Shown here: positions 19,676 through 28,883 of the stretch, in pieces | Position numbering within the stretch: position 1 is the first letter of the stretch | Layout: each line of letters starts with the position of its first letter | Assembly: GCF_030682515.1 (NCBI RefSeq) | Contig: NZ_JAUXOD010000019.1 | Coordinates: forward strand, 1 to 64,000 | Source: Hoeflea sp. | GTDB taxonomy: Bacteria > Pseudomonadota > Alphaproteobacteria > Rhizobiales > Rhizobiaceae | Direction of reading: 5' to 3' | DNA length: 64,000 nucleotides | The notes under the pieces: generated by a model | The model's database searches: none | What the model saw: only the letters and a program-made list of their open reading frames with translations | Told to the model about the DNA's origin: nothing | Program-made: the position numbers and the translations under genes

Positions 19676-21928
19676 ATGGGCACACACCACACCATCACGC
19701 CTGTCATCCTGTGCGGCGGCGCGGGATCGCGGCTCTGGCCGATGTCGCGGGATTCCAAGCCCAAGCAGTTTCACAAGCTGGTCAACGACAAGACCCTGCT
19801 CACCAACACGCTCGAACGCGTCGACTACAGGGGCGAGGGCCTGCGCTATCTTCCGACACGGATCGTCGGCGGGATCGGCTTTGAATCGCTGCTGACCGAA
19901 CAGGGCGAGACCGGCGCCGTCGAGGTCGAGCGCTACGTGCTCGAGCCCGCCATCCGCGACACGGCGGCCGCCATCGCCGCGGCGATCGCCGATCTCGCCG
20001 AGACCGAGCCGGAGCGGATGGTGCTGGTGCTGCCGTCGGACCACCAGATTTCCGACGTGGCGGCCTTCTTCGACGTGATCCGCACCGGCGCGGAGGCGCT
20101 GGCCCAGCGCGGCGGCATCATGACCATCGGCATCACGCCGACGCGGCCCGAGACCCAGTATGGCTATATCGAGCGCGGGCCAGGCAACGGCCCGGTCTAC
20201 GACGTGCTGCGGTTCCGCGAGAAACCCGATCTCGCGACGGCCGAGACCTTCCTTCAATCCGGCCGCTTCTTCTGGAACGGAGGCATCTTCATGTTCCGCG
20301 CCGGCGAAATGGGCGCGGAACTCGAGCGGCAGCAGCCCGCGGTCTGGGCCCAGGCAAGGCTTGCCGTAGCGCGGGCCGAAGTCGAGGGCAAGTGCCACCG
20401 GCTCGACCCGGAAGCCTTCGCCGCGAGCCCGAAGGTCTCGATCGACTATGCGGTGATGGAGAATGCAAGCCGCATCGGCGTGGTCGAGGCCAGCTTCGAC
20501 TGGAACGATCTGGGGTCCTGGAACCAGCTGCATGACGGCTCGGTGCTGGACGAGGCGGGCAATGCGCGCTTCGGCGACGTGCTGGCGATCGATGTCAGCA
20601 ACTCCTATCTCCGGTCCGAGGACAGGCTGCTCGCGGTCGCGGGGCTCGACAACATCATCGTCGTCTCGCAGCCCGATGCGCTGCTGATCGTGCATCGCGA
20701 CAAGTCGCATCTGGTCAAGGACATTGCCACGCGGGTCAAGCAGACCGGCGAATGGCCGCCCCTGGCGGTCGCCCATTCCGGCCGCCCGGTGCCCTCAACC
20801 CGGGTGATCCGCAAATGGCTGTTCGACACCGCGCTGCCGCTGTGGGCCGGCGCCGGCATCGACCGCGTGCATGGCGGCGTCCACGAGGCGCTCAACCATG
20901 ACGGCACGCCCGCCGATCTCGGCTTCAAGCGGCTCCGGGTTCTGGCAAGGCAGATCTACTGCTTCGCCAATGCCGAGCTCATGGGCTGGGACGGCGGCGC
21001 GCGCGACGTGCTCACCCATTGCTTCCTCACCCTGACCGCCACCGGCTGGCACAAGGACGGCGGCTGGATCCATTTGTGGAACACGGACGGGACGGTCAGG
21101 GACCCGCAGCGCGACACCTACGACCAGTGCTTCGTGCTGCTGGCGCTGGCCTGGCTGTGGCGCGCGACGAAATGGCCCGAGGTGCGTATGTGGGCCGACC
21201 GGACGATCGCCTATATGGACCAGAACCTGATCGATCACGCCAATGGCGGCTTCTACGAATCGAGCCTGCGCCTGGGTTACCGCCGGGCCAATCCGCACAT
21301 GCATTATCTCGAGGCGATGCAGGCTTGGTACGAGGTGACCGGCGAGCAGGCCTTCCTCGACCGCGCCCAGACCGCCGTCGACCTGTTCAAGACGGTGTTC
21401 TTCGACCCCGAAAGCTGGAGCGTGACCGAGCATTTCGAGCGCGACTGGTCGGTGCGCACCGACAAGCCGTCCCGGGTCGAACCGGGGCACCATTACGAAT
21501 GGGTCTGGCTGCTCCTGCGGCAGGCGCGTTTCGCAAACCAGCCGGAGCTCAAGGAATATTGCCGCAAGCTCTACGCCACCAGCCACGCCTTCGGCCACGC
21601 CCGCGGCACCGATGCGGTGTGCGATTCGATGGCGCCCGACGGCTCGGCGATGGTCGGCACGGCCCGGTTGTGGTGCCAGACGGAGGCGCTCAAGGCCGGG
21701 CTGCTCGCCCGCGCCGAAGGCCTGCCCGGCGACGAGACGCTGTTCATCCGGATGCTCGACGTCATCTTCAACCGCTATCTGACGACGCCCGCGCCGGGCG
21801 GCTGGTACGATCAGATCGATCCCAACGGTCGGGTGATCTCGAAGGACATGCCGGCCAGCACGTTTTACCATGTGTTCTGCGCGCTGGTGGAGTATCTGAG
21901 ACACGAGGACATGCTGCCCTCGCCCTGA
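19676..21928 (+). CDS. mannose-1-P guanylyltransferase fused to AGE-family isomerase
   Basis: A 750-residue bifunctional protein. Residues 1-360 are a GDP-mannose pyrophosphorylase (PVILCGGAGSRLWPMSRDSK; LEPAIRDTAAAIAAAI; VLPSDHQI; FREKP; FFWNGGIFMFRAGEM; FDWNDLGSW). Residues about 380-750 are an (alpha/alpha)6 AGE-type domain (GGVHEALNHDG; HKDGGWIHLWNTDG; VEPGHHYEWVWLL; WCQTEALKAGLLA; WYDQIDPNG). The AGE domain replaces the cupin phosphomannose isomerase of the usual type II enzyme, so fructose-6-P to mannose-6-P and mannose-1-P to GDP-mannose could both be catalysed. The phosphomannomutase that links the two steps follows 42 bp downstream. Confidence 0.9.
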   Translation: MGTHHTITPVILCGGAGSRLWPMSRDSKPKQFHKLVNDKTLLTNTLERVDYRGEGLRYLPTRIVGGIGFESLLTEQGETGAVEVERYVLEPAIRDTAAAIAAAIADLAETEPERMVLVLPSDHQISDVAAFFDVIRTGAEALAQRGGIMTIGITPTRPETQYGYIERGPGNGPVYDVLRFREKPDLATAETFLQSGRFFWNGGIFMFRAGEMGAELERQQPAVWAQARLAVARAEVEGKCHRLDPEAFAASPKVSIDYAVMENASRIGVVEASFDWNDLGSWNQLHDGSVLDEAGNARFGDVLAIDVSNSYLRSEDRLLAVAGLDNIIVVSQPDALLIVHRDKSHLVKDIATRVKQTGEWPPLAVAHSGRPVPSTRVIRKWLFDTALPLWAGAGIDRVHGGVHEALNHDGTPADLGFKRLRVLARQIYCFANAELMGWDGGARDVLTHCFLTLTATGWHKDGGWIHLWNTDGTVRDPQRDTYDQCFVLLALAWLWRATKWPEVRMWADRTIAYMDQNLIDHANGGFYESSLRLGYRRANPHMHYLEAMQAWYEVTGEQAFLDRAQTAVDLFKTVFFDPESWSVTEHFERDWSVRTDKPSRVEPGHHYEWVWLLLRQARFANQPELKEYCRKLYATSHAFGHARGTDAVCDSMAPDGSAMVGTARLWCQTEALKAGLLARAEGLPGDETLFIRMLDVIFNRYLTTPAPGGWYDQIDPNGRVISKDMPASTFYHVFCALVEYLRHEDMLPSP

Positions 21929-21970
21929 GCGGCGGCAGTTTTATCCCGGACCAGGGGGAGAGACAGGACC

Positions 21971-23398
21971 ATGGCGGCACAATTCGGCACCAGCGGGCTT
22001 CGCGGCCTGGTCGGCGACCTGACCGACGGCACCGCTGCCGCCCATGCCAGCGCCTTCGGCCGCCATCTCGTCGGGAACGGCATCGTGCCGACCGGAGCGA
22101 CGATCTATCTCGGCCGCGACATGCGCGCCTCAAGTCCAGAGATTGCCGCGCAGTGCGCCACCGCCCTGAAGGCCCAAGGGCTGGTGCCGGTCGACTGCGG
22201 CGTGCTGCCCACGCCGGCGCTGGCGCTTCATGCCATGACCCGCGGGGCGGCGGCGCTGATGATCACCGGGTCGCACATCCCCGACGACCGCAACGGGGTC
22301 AAGTTCTATCGCCCCGACGGCGAGATCGACAAAGAGGACGAGGCGGCGATTTCCCGCCTCGCGCCGGACTTCCGGGCCGCGCCGCCGGCGGGCGCGCCCG
22401 AGATGAGCGACGAGTCCGGTCCCGCCGCGTCCGCCTTCATCGCCCGCTATCGCGGGTTCTGTCCGGACGGATTGTTGGCCGGACTGCGCCTCGGGCTCTA
22501 CGAGCACAGTTCGGCGGCGCGCGATGCCCTGGCCGCCATTCTCGGGGAGGCGGGCGCCGACATCGTCCGGCTCGGAACGTCGGAGCGCTTCATCCCGGTC
22601 GATACCGAGGCCGTGTCGGAAGACACAAGGAGAATGGCGGCGGAATGGGTGAGCCAGCACCGTCTCGACGGGCTGGTCTCCGCCGATGGCGACGGTGACC
22701 GGCCGCTGGTCGTGGACGAGACCGGCGCGGTGATCCGGGGCGATGCGCTGGGCCTGATCGTGGCGCGGCATCTCGGCGCCGACGCCGTGGTCACGCCGGT
22801 CACCTCCAATTCGGGCATCGAACGACGCTGCGGGGCCGAGGTCCTGCGCACGCGGGTGGGCTCGCCCTTCGTGATTGCCGGCATGGAAGAGGCGATCGCC
22901 AGGGGCAGGGGCCGCGTCATCGGCTTCGAGGCCAATGGCGGCGTGCTCACCGGAAACCCGATCGAGGCCGGATCGTGCCGGCTCGCGGCGCTGCCCACGC
23001 GCGACAGCGTGCTGCCGATCCTCTGCGCCTTCGCGGCGGCGCGGATGGCGGGCCAGAGCCTGTCGGCCCATGTCGCGGGCCTTGACCTGCCGGTGGCTGC
23101 GAGCGACCGGATCGAGAATTTCCCCACAGCCATCAGCCGGGCGCTCGTGGCCGAACTGTCAAGCGATGCAGTCGCGCGCGACCGGTTCCTCGAACCCATC
23201 GGGCAGGCCGTGGCTGTCGATCTCACCGACGGCTTGAGGATGAGCCTCGCCGACGGATGCACGGTGCATCTCAGGCCCTCGGGCAATGCGCCGGAAATGC
23301 GGATCTACAGCGAGGCGGCGAGCGCGGAGCTCGCCGGGGCGCTGATCGCGCGGACGGCCGAGCGCGTGCACCAGTGGGCCGGCGCCTCTCCCGTGTAG
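21971..23398 (+). CDS. phosphomannomutase/phosphoglucomutase family
   Basis: A 475-residue alpha-D-phosphohexomutase. The four-domain layout is visible: FGTSGLRG at the start, the phosphoserine loop TGSHIP (Ser101), the metal loop DGDGDR at 239-244, sugar-binding FEANGGVL, and phosphate-binding RPSGNAPEMRIY near the C-terminus. The GXGG-type FEANGG loop and gene pairing with the guanylyltransferase favour mannose-6-P to mannose-1-P. The product would feed GDP-mannose for envelope or exopolysaccharide. It starts at ATG 21971, probably in one transcript with the preceding gene. Confidence 0.9.
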   Translation: MAAQFGTSGLRGLVGDLTDGTAAAHASAFGRHLVGNGIVPTGATIYLGRDMRASSPEIAAQCATALKAQGLVPVDCGVLPTPALALHAMTRGAAALMITGSHIPDDRNGVKFYRPDGEIDKEDEAAISRLAPDFRAAPPAGAPEMSDESGPAASAFIARYRGFCPDGLLAGLRLGLYEHSSAARDALAAILGEAGADIVRLGTSERFIPVDTEAVSEDTRRMAAEWVSQHRLDGLVSADGDGDRPLVVDETGAVIRGDALGLIVARHLGADAVVTPVTSNSGIERRCGAEVLRTRVGSPFVIAGMEEAIARGRGRVIGFEANGGVLTGNPIEAGSCRLAALPTRDSVLPILCAFAAARMAGQSLSAHVAGLDLPVAASDRIENFPTAISRALVAELSSDAVARDRFLEPIGQAVAVDLTDGLRMSLADGCTVHLRPSGNAPEMRIYSEAASAELAGALIARTAERVHQWAGASPV

Positions 23399-23462
23399 CC
23401 AGGTCCGGCCGCCGGAGTGGGCTTCCCTCGCGCCTTGCGGCGGCGGGCGCGCGGCCGGCGCG

Positions 23463-23792
23463 TCAGTGGGTGGCGGATCCGGACAGGAGATTGAGCACGG
23501 CCACGCCCGAGACGATCAGGGCAATGCCGAGATAGCCGAAGAAGTCCAGTTTCTGGCCGAACAGCACGATGCCGATAACGGTGACGAAAGCCACGCCCAC
23601 GCCGGACCAGATGGCATAGGCCACGCCCACGGACATGGTCTTGAGCACGATCGACAGCAGATAGAAGGCGAAGCCGTAGGCCAGGATCGAAACGCCGCCA
23701 TAGCCCCATTTGGTGAAGCCGTCGGACGCCTTGAGCGCGGTCGTGCCGATGACTTCGCCGACGATCGCGAGAATGAGATAAAGCCAGGTCAT
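23463..23792 (-). CDS. SMR multidrug efflux protein, EmrE type
   Basis: A 109-residue proton-coupled small multidrug resistance transporter with four membrane helices. The essential glutamate is Glu13 ([13 protein letters not shown]). [13 protein letters not shown] follows the EmrE/Qac pattern more than the guanidinium exporters (Gdx/SugE). [20 protein letters not shown] and LNLLS end it much as in EmrE. ATG 23792, with AAGGA about 14 bases upstream, was chosen over a longer frame. It would act as an antiparallel dimer in the inner membrane. It stands alone, so a paired SMR partner is not expected. Confidence 0.92.
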   Translation of the reverse strand: MTWLYLILAIVGEVIGTTALKASDGFTKWGYGGVSILAYGFAFYLLSIVLKTMSVGVAYAIWSGVGVAFVTVIGIVLFGQKLDFFGYLGIALIVSGVAVLNLLSGSATH

Positions 23793-23997
23793 GGGTGGTG
23801 GTATCCTTTTCAGGCCGCTGCCGGCGATCCGATCGCAGGGCATCGCCGACGCCTGCCGGCCCGGCCTTACGCTGCCTTGCAGGCCCTGTCAAAGCGCTTC
23901 GCCGAGCGGGGTTGCGCGGCGGGGAGGCCAGGTCGAACCCAAAGCGGCCCGCCCAACGAGGGGCGAGCCGCAAAGCTTTCGCAGCCGCCAACGAGGC

Positions 23998-25443
23998 CTA
24001 TTCGGCGTCGCTGGCCCAGCCGGAGATCGCCTTGACCTCGAGGAACTCCTCGATGCCCCAGACACCGCCTTCGCGCGCCCGGCCCGAGGCCTTGACGCCG
24101 CCGAAGGGCGCGCCCGCGCCGCGCGACTTGCCGTTCATCTCGACCATGCCGGAGCGCAGCCGCCGCGCCATGCGGTTGCGCTTCGCGCCGTCCTGACTCT
24201 GGACGTAGTTGGTCAGGCCGTAGATCGTGTCGTTGGCGATCGCAACCGCGTTGTCCTCGTCGTCGAACGGGATAATCGACAGGACAGGCCCGAAGATCTC
24301 CTCGCGGGCGATGGTCATGTCGTTGGTCACGTCGGCGAAGATGGTGGGGCGGACGAAATAGCCGCGGTTGAGGCCGTCCGGCCGTCCGACGCCGCCCGCG
24401 ACCAGCCGCGCGCCCTCGTCGATGCCCTTCTGGATCAGGCCCTGGATCTTCTCGTACTGGGCGGCGGAGACGACCGGGCCGATGTGCCTGCCCTGCTCGT
24501 GCGCCGGGCCGACCTTGACGGTGGCTGCGACCTCGACGGCCTTTTCCACGGCCTGGTCGTAGATCGTGCGCTCGACCAGCATGCGGGTCGGCGCGTTGCA
24601 GCTCTGGCCGGTGTTGTTGAAGCAGCGGCGCACGCCGCGCTCGACCGCCTTGGCGTCGGCGTCGGCGAAGATCACATTGGCGCCCTTGCCGCCGAGTTCG
24701 AGGCAGACCCGCTTGAAGGTGTCGGCGGCCGCCTTGGAGATGGCGGCGCCGGCCCGGGCCGAGCCGGTGAAGCTGATCATCTCGACATCCTTGTGGGTCG
24801 ACAGATCCGTGCCCACGCCCACGCCGTCGCCATTGACCAGGTTGAACACGCCCTTGGGCAGGCCCGCTTCATGCACGATCTCGGCAAAGACGATGGAGGA
24901 AAGCGGCGCGATTTCGGAGGGCTTGAGCACCATGGTGCAGCCCGCGAGCAACGCCGGGATCACCTTCAGCGCCACCTGGTTCATCGGCCAGTTCCAGGGC
25001 GTGATCAGGCCGACGACGCCGATCGGCTCGAGCGCGATGCGGTCATCGGGGGCGTGGGGCCCGAGCGGACGAATGAATTCGATGTGCTGGAAAGCGGTGA
25101 TGAAATTGTCGATGTGCCAGGTTCCCGACGTCACCTGGTCGTCGCGCGACATGTCGATCGGCGCGCCCATCTCGAGGCTGATCGCCTGCGCCATGTCCTC
25201 GGCGCGCTCGAGATAGACCTCGCGGATCTTCTTGACATAATCGAGCCGCGCCGCCGGATCGGTATGCGACCAGGACTCGAAGGCGGCCTTGGCGGCGCTG
25301 ACGGCGGCATTGGTGTCGGCGGTGCCGCCGAGCGAGATCACCGCGCAGGTTTCCTCGGTCGAGGGATTGATGACCTCACAATCGCGGCCGGCAAGCGGCG
25401 CCACCCATTCACCGTTGATGTAGAACTTGCGCTTCTCGATCAT
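23998..25443 (-). CDS. NAD(P)-dependent aldehyde dehydrogenase
   Basis: A 481-residue aldehyde dehydrogenase. Standard motifs are ITPWNWPMNQVALK with KPSE (cofactor site), FTGSARAGAAI, the general base Glu249 in LELGGKGAN, the nucleophile Cys282 in NNTGQSCNAPTR, and EEIFGPVLSIIPFD. Start 25443 is preceded by GGAG. Substrate is not evident. NTGQSC with a following asparagine and alanine is common in broad-range ALDHs annotated for betaine, medium-chain or aromatic aldehydes. It is monocistronic, with about 290 bp of upstream DNA that shows no further gene. Confidence 0.92.
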   Translation of the reverse strand: MIEKRKFYINGEWVAPLAGRDCEVINPSTEETCAVISLGGTADTNAAVSAAKAAFESWSHTDPAARLDYVKKIREVYLERAEDMAQAISLEMGAPIDMSRDDQVTSGTWHIDNFITAFQHIEFIRPLGPHAPDDRIALEPIGVVGLITPWNWPMNQVALKVIPALLAGCTMVLKPSEIAPLSSIVFAEIVHEAGLPKGVFNLVNGDGVGVGTDLSTHKDVEMISFTGSARAGAAISKAAADTFKRVCLELGGKGANVIFADADAKAVERGVRRCFNNTGQSCNAPTRMLVERTIYDQAVEKAVEVAATVKVGPAHEQGRHIGPVVSAAQYEKIQGLIQKGIDEGARLVAGGVGRPDGLNRGYFVRPTIFADVTNDMTIAREEIFGPVLSIIPFDDEDNAVAIANDTIYGLTNYVQSQDGAKRNRMARRLRSGMVEMNGKSRGAGAPFGGVKASGRAREGGVWGIEEFLEVKAISGWASDAE

Positions 25444-25731
25444 CTCATTCTCCAAAACTGACGCGGTCGCCAAGGCTGTGGGCCGACCGCGAGGGCGTTT
25501 TATGTTCCAGACTGCACATATGCAGTTCCCCGACCCATGCAAGGTCCAAAACGCCATCCACTTGAAGGCCAATCGGTCCGCCGGTGCGCTGCACGCCCGA
25601 TCCTTAGGGGCGCGAGAGGCAGAAATGCAACCCCCGACCTCACTTCATTTCCGGCCGCGAGGACGCCCGCGGCCCGGCCCGGCCGATGGAATCCGGGACT
25701 TCCATGGCCGGCTCCGCTGACCTGCCGGCGG

Positions 25732-26334
25732 TCAGCGCATCATCTTGAAGCTTTCCTTCTCCAGCACCAGATCGACAGTCCAGGCGCCGGATGCAGCCTG
25801 CTTCATGTCGTGGGACCTGAGTTTCGCACCGATGCCCGACATCATCATGCCGTTCGGCTGATCCGGAAAGCTCCAGCTGTGGCCGCTGCGGTCATATTTC
25901 GGCGGCAGGTCGAACTTGCCGCCGCGGCGCTGCAGAAAGACGCCCATGCCGCCCAGCACGCCGGCGCTGACGAGGTCGAGCTCGATCCAGTAGAGCGCGC
26001 GGCGGCCGAGCAGGTCCATCTCCACCCCGACCTCGATGAGTTGCGAGGAGTGACGGGCAAAGACATTGTCAAGCTTGACCTTGCGCGTGACGATCGGGGC
26101 GTCCACGCGGTAGACGACGCGCCCGCCGCCATCCGTGCGCAGGCGCTTGCCTGCGTCCGGGCCCCGCGAAGCCTTCTCGCTGCCGACCACGACACGGACA
26201 TCCATGCCGGCAATCGGCTGGCCGGTCTTTTCAACGATGCGCAGATTGACATCGATCTGCGCCGCCAAGGCCGTGGCCGCGGTGCTTACCAGCAGCGCCA
26301 GGGACCAGCCCAGAAGTGCGCGCATATGTGTCAT
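25732..26334 (-). CDS. secreted protein of unknown function
   Basis: A 200-residue protein with a signal peptide (residues about 4-24, ending TALAAQ). The mature part begins IDVNLRIVEKTGQPIAGMDV, a beta-sandwich-like pattern (carboxypeptidase-regulatory or Ig-like). KASRGPDAGKRLRTDGGG follows. The C-terminal half (RSGHSWSFPDQPNGMMMSG) has no motif known to me. GGGGGA lies upstream of ATG 26334. It is 99 bp beyond the start-proximal side of the transglycosylase gene and may share its transcript. Probably periplasmic. Confidence 0.65.
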   Translation of the reverse strand: MTHMRALLGWSLALLVSTAATALAAQIDVNLRIVEKTGQPIAGMDVRVVVGSEKASRGPDAGKRLRTDGGGRVVYRVDAPIVTRKVKLDNVFARHSSQLIEVGVEMDLLGRRALYWIELDLVSAGVLGGMGVFLQRRGGKFDLPPKYDRSGHSWSFPDQPNGMMMSGIGAKLRSHDMKQAASGAWTVDLVLEKESFKMMR

Positions 26335-26432
26335 GACAGGTCCCCCTCGCTTGCCGGAACCGCCCGGCAGAAGCAGCTGGAGGTCCCCTTACTTCGCGAT
26401 AGTCTATCGATCAGGCGCGGCGCGGCAAGCTC

Positions 26433-27683
26433 TCACGGGAGCGCCTTGAGCAGCGCCGGCGTCGGAAAGCAGGTCGGCTTCTGGCCGTTCTTGCCCTGCC
26501 ATTCGCCGATCGAGCGCCTGGTCTTGTAGCCGGGCAGGCCGTCGGCGCCGCCGACATCATAGCCCTGCCGCTCCAGAGAGGCCTGAAGCCGGGCGATGTC
26601 GGAACGCAACATCGACCCGGTATTGGCCCAGGGCGTGACGAAGGCGCCGCCGCCATGGGCGATGCGGTCGGCGAGGTTGCCGATGAACAGCGCGTAGAGA
26701 TCGGAATTGTTGTATTCCTTGATGACGTAGAAATTCGGCGTCACCACGAATTCCGGCCCCAGGGTTCCGGCAGGCACCAGCACCATGCCGGGCGCTTTGC
26801 GTTCCCGCTCCGGAAACGGCCGGCCGGAGATGCGGATGATGCCCATGTCGGTGAGCGCGGCGATCGGCCGGGCGCGGTCGGGACCTTCGAGCGCGCAGGT
26901 CACGCCGTCCGGGATGACGGCCTCGAAGCCCCAGTCGCGGCCGCGCACCCAGCCGGACTGGGCCAGATAATTGGCGATGGAGGCCAGCGAATCGGGCACG
27001 GAATTCCAGATGTCGCGCTTGCCGTCGCCATCGAAATCGACCGCATGCTCGAGATAGCTCGAGGGCAGGAACTGCGGCTGCCCCATGGCGCCGGCCCAGG
27101 AGCTCTTCATCGCCGACGCGGGAATGTCGCCGCGCTCGAGGATCTTGAGCGCCGCCAGGATCTCCCGGCGGAACAGGTCGGTCCGGGTCGACATGAAGGC
27201 CTTGGTGACGAGAACCCTGACCGCGGAATGGGGGATCTTGGCGCGGCCGAAGCCCGATTCCCTGCCCCATATGGCGACGATGATGGAGGCCGGCACGCCA
27301 TAGCGCTGTTCGATCGCGGCCAGTGTGCGGGCATGTTGCTGCATCAGCGAGCGCCCGGTGGCGGCCAGACCCTGGAGGCTCTTCTCGCTGAAATAGGCGC
27401 CGGGCTCGCGGAATTCGGCCTGGCTCTGGGCGCGTTGCTTGGGCTTGGGGAAGCCGGGCGGCGCCAGATCCGGCAGGTCCCAGTCGAGGCTGACGCCGGA
27501 GAAGGCGCGGTCGAACACCGGTTTGGAGACGCCTGCGCGTTTGGCTTCCGGCCAGAGATCAGCCTCAAGCCATTGCCGGAACTGCGTTTCAACGCCGGCC
27601 TTGGTGGCCGCATGGGAGGACTGGACCGCAAGGATGGCGGCAGCGGCGAGGCAGAATGCGGTCAGGATCAGGGTGCGAATCAT
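26433..27683 (-). CDS. lytic murein transglycosylase (MltB family)
   Basis: A 416-residue periplasmic enzyme that cleaves the glycan strands of peptidoglycan. A signal peptide covers residues 1-26. The SLT_2 domain carries catalytic Glu142 in IWGRESGFG, then SWAGAMGQPQFLPSSYL and DFDGDGKRDIWNS-DSLASIANYL. A C-terminal peptidoglycan-binding_1 domain (LQASLERQGYDVGGADGLPG) follows. There is no lipobox, so the protein is likely soluble. Its anhydromuropeptide products are the kind of substrate imported by the yejABEF system further along the window. Confidence 0.93.
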   Translation of the reverse strand: MIRTLILTAFCLAAAAILAVQSSHAATKAGVETQFRQWLEADLWPEAKRAGVSKPVFDRAFSGVSLDWDLPDLAPPGFPKPKQRAQSQAEFREPGAYFSEKSLQGLAATGRSLMQQHARTLAAIEQRYGVPASIIVAIWGRESGFGRAKIPHSAVRVLVTKAFMSTRTDLFRREILAALKILERGDIPASAMKSSWAGAMGQPQFLPSSYLEHAVDFDGDGKRDIWNSVPDSLASIANYLAQSGWVRGRDWGFEAVIPDGVTCALEGPDRARPIAALTDMGIIRISGRPFPERERKAPGMVLVPAGTLGPEFVVTPNFYVIKEYNNSDLYALFIGNLADRIAHGGGAFVTPWANTGSMLRSDIARLQASLERQGYDVGGADGLPGYKTRRSIGEWQGKNGQKPTCFPTPALLKALP

Positions 27684-27742
27684 GGCGCAAGACTAACCCG
27701 AGCGGCATGGCAGGAAAACGGCGGAGATCGGTTCGGATGAAC

Positions 27743-28132
27743 TCAGCTCTCGCAAAAGGCCTCAATCTCGATTTCCGTGAGCAGGGCGGGATGGGCAAGC
27801 CCCGCGACGATCACATAGGTCGAGGCCGGCGCATGGCCTTCGAGCATGCGGTCGCGGATCTCGCGGTAGGCGCCCACATCGCCCGGCGCCACATCGTAGA
27901 CGCGGATGGCGACGATGTCGGCGGTCTTCATGCCGCAGGCGGCCACGGCCGACAGCGCGTTGAGCCAGGCCTGTTCGGCCTGGGCGCGGTAGCCCTCCAG
28001 CACCTCGCCCTGCGGCGTCACGCCGATCTGGCCCGAGACGACGAGACGGCGGCCCGGGGCGGTCATCTCCACCGCCTGGACATAGTTCGACGCGGGCTTC
28101 GGCATGGTCTCGGGGTTGAAGAAACGCGGCAT
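27743..28132 (-). CDS. RidA family protein
   Basis: A 129-residue YjgF/YER057c/UK114 family member. RidA proper hydrolyses reactive enamines and imines. The visible family features are the conserved trimer core VVSGQIGVTPQGEVLEGYRA, a central helix with AWLNALSAVAACGM, and VYDVAPGDVGAYREIRDRM. The C-terminal ligand arginine of true RidA (R105 in the E. coli-type motif RxxVEVA) is not obvious here, where the strand reads GLAHPALLTEIEIEAFCES. It therefore probably belongs to one of the Rid subfamilies with another, undefined activity. AGGAG precedes ATG 28132. Confidence 0.82.
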   Translation of the reverse strand: MPRFFNPETMPKPASNYVQAVEMTAPGRRLVVSGQIGVTPQGEVLEGYRAQAEQAWLNALSAVAACGMKTADIVAIRVYDVAPGDVGAYREIRDRMLEGHAPASTYVIVAGLAHPALLTEIEIEAFCES

Positions 28133-28149
28133 GGCAAGCTCCTGGTGGT

Positions 28150-28250
28150 CTGGCGGGGGGGTGTCCTGACAGATGAAACATCGTCAGGATCGCACCAAAT
28201 CTGGCGGGGCGATATGTCCTTACAGATGAGACATCTGTCAGGATCGCACC
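28150..28250. repeat. two tandem copies of a palindromic about 48-bp unit
   Basis: Copy one covers 28150-28197 and copy two 28201-28250. Each starts TCTGGCGGGG and ends GTCAGGATCGCACC. Each carries an inverted repeat with arms like CTGACAGATG and CATCTGTCAG around a three-to-four-base loop; copy two has the fuller palindrome (TTACAGATGAGACATCTGTC). They fill the space between the recR stop and the ridA start. This could be a pair of operators for ridA, a transcription end for recR, or two units of a dispersed repeat. Confidence 0.7.
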
Positions 28251-28856
28251 TCAAAAAGCAGTGCGGGCGCGGATGGCGGCGGCCAGCGTGCCTTCATCGA
28301 GATAATCGAGTTCGCCGCCGACCGGCACGCCATGGGCGAGCCGGGTGATCTTGATCTCGAAGCCGGACAGCTGTTCGGTGATGTAGTGCGCGGTGGTCTG
28401 GCCTTCGACGGTGGCGTTGACGGCGATCAGCACCTCCCGGACTCCGCCTCTGGCGACGCGGTCGACCAGCTTGGCAATCGACAGGTCATCGGGGCCGACG
28501 CCGTCGAGCGGCGACAGCGTGCCGCCCAGCACATGGTAGCCGGCGTTCATCGCCGCGGCGCGCTCGAGCGCCCAGAGGTCGGCCACGTCCTCGACGACGA
28601 TGATGACGCTCTGGTCGCGGGTGGCATCGGTGCAGACCGCGCAGGGATCGGACGTGTCGGCATTGCCGCAGGTCGAGCAGATGCGGACCTTGTCGAAGGC
28701 CTCGTTCATCGCCAGCGCCAAGGGACCCATCAGCTGGTCCTTCTTCTTGATCAGATGCAGCGCGGCGCGCCGCGCCGAGCGCGGCCCAAGCCCCGGCACG
28801 CGGGCCAGAAGCTGGATCAGGCGCTCGATCTCCGGCCCGGTTACACGTTTCTGCAT
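28251..28856 (-). CDS. recR: recombination mediator RecR
   Basis: A 201-residue protein that acts with RecF and RecO to load RecA at gaps. The N-terminal helix-hairpin-helix ([20 protein letters not shown]) is followed by a C4 zinc finger (Cys60, Cys63, Cys72, Cys75). A Toprim domain ([14 protein letters not shown], then [16 protein letters not shown]) and the C-terminal motif THYI-like [10 protein letters not shown] with [19 protein letters not shown] complete it. GGAG precedes ATG 28856. It is third in the conserved dnaX-ybaB-recR operon. Confidence 0.97.
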   Translation of the reverse strand: MQKRVTGPEIERLIQLLARVPGLGPRSARRAALHLIKKKDQLMGPLALAMNEAFDKVRICSTCGNADTSDPCAVCTDATRDQSVIIVVEDVADLWALERAAAMNAGYHVLGGTLSPLDGVGPDDLSIAKLVDRVARGGVREVLIAVNATVEGQTTAHYITEQLSGFEIKITRLAHGVPVGGELDYLDEGTLAAAIRARTAF

Positions 28857-28883
28857 CTTGATCTCCGGTGGCAGGCGGCTCGC

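Noticed and set aside
28150-28250. A possible minimal CRISPR array
   Set aside because: Only two repeats, almost contiguous and internally palindromic, with no spacer-sized unique sequence and no cas genes.
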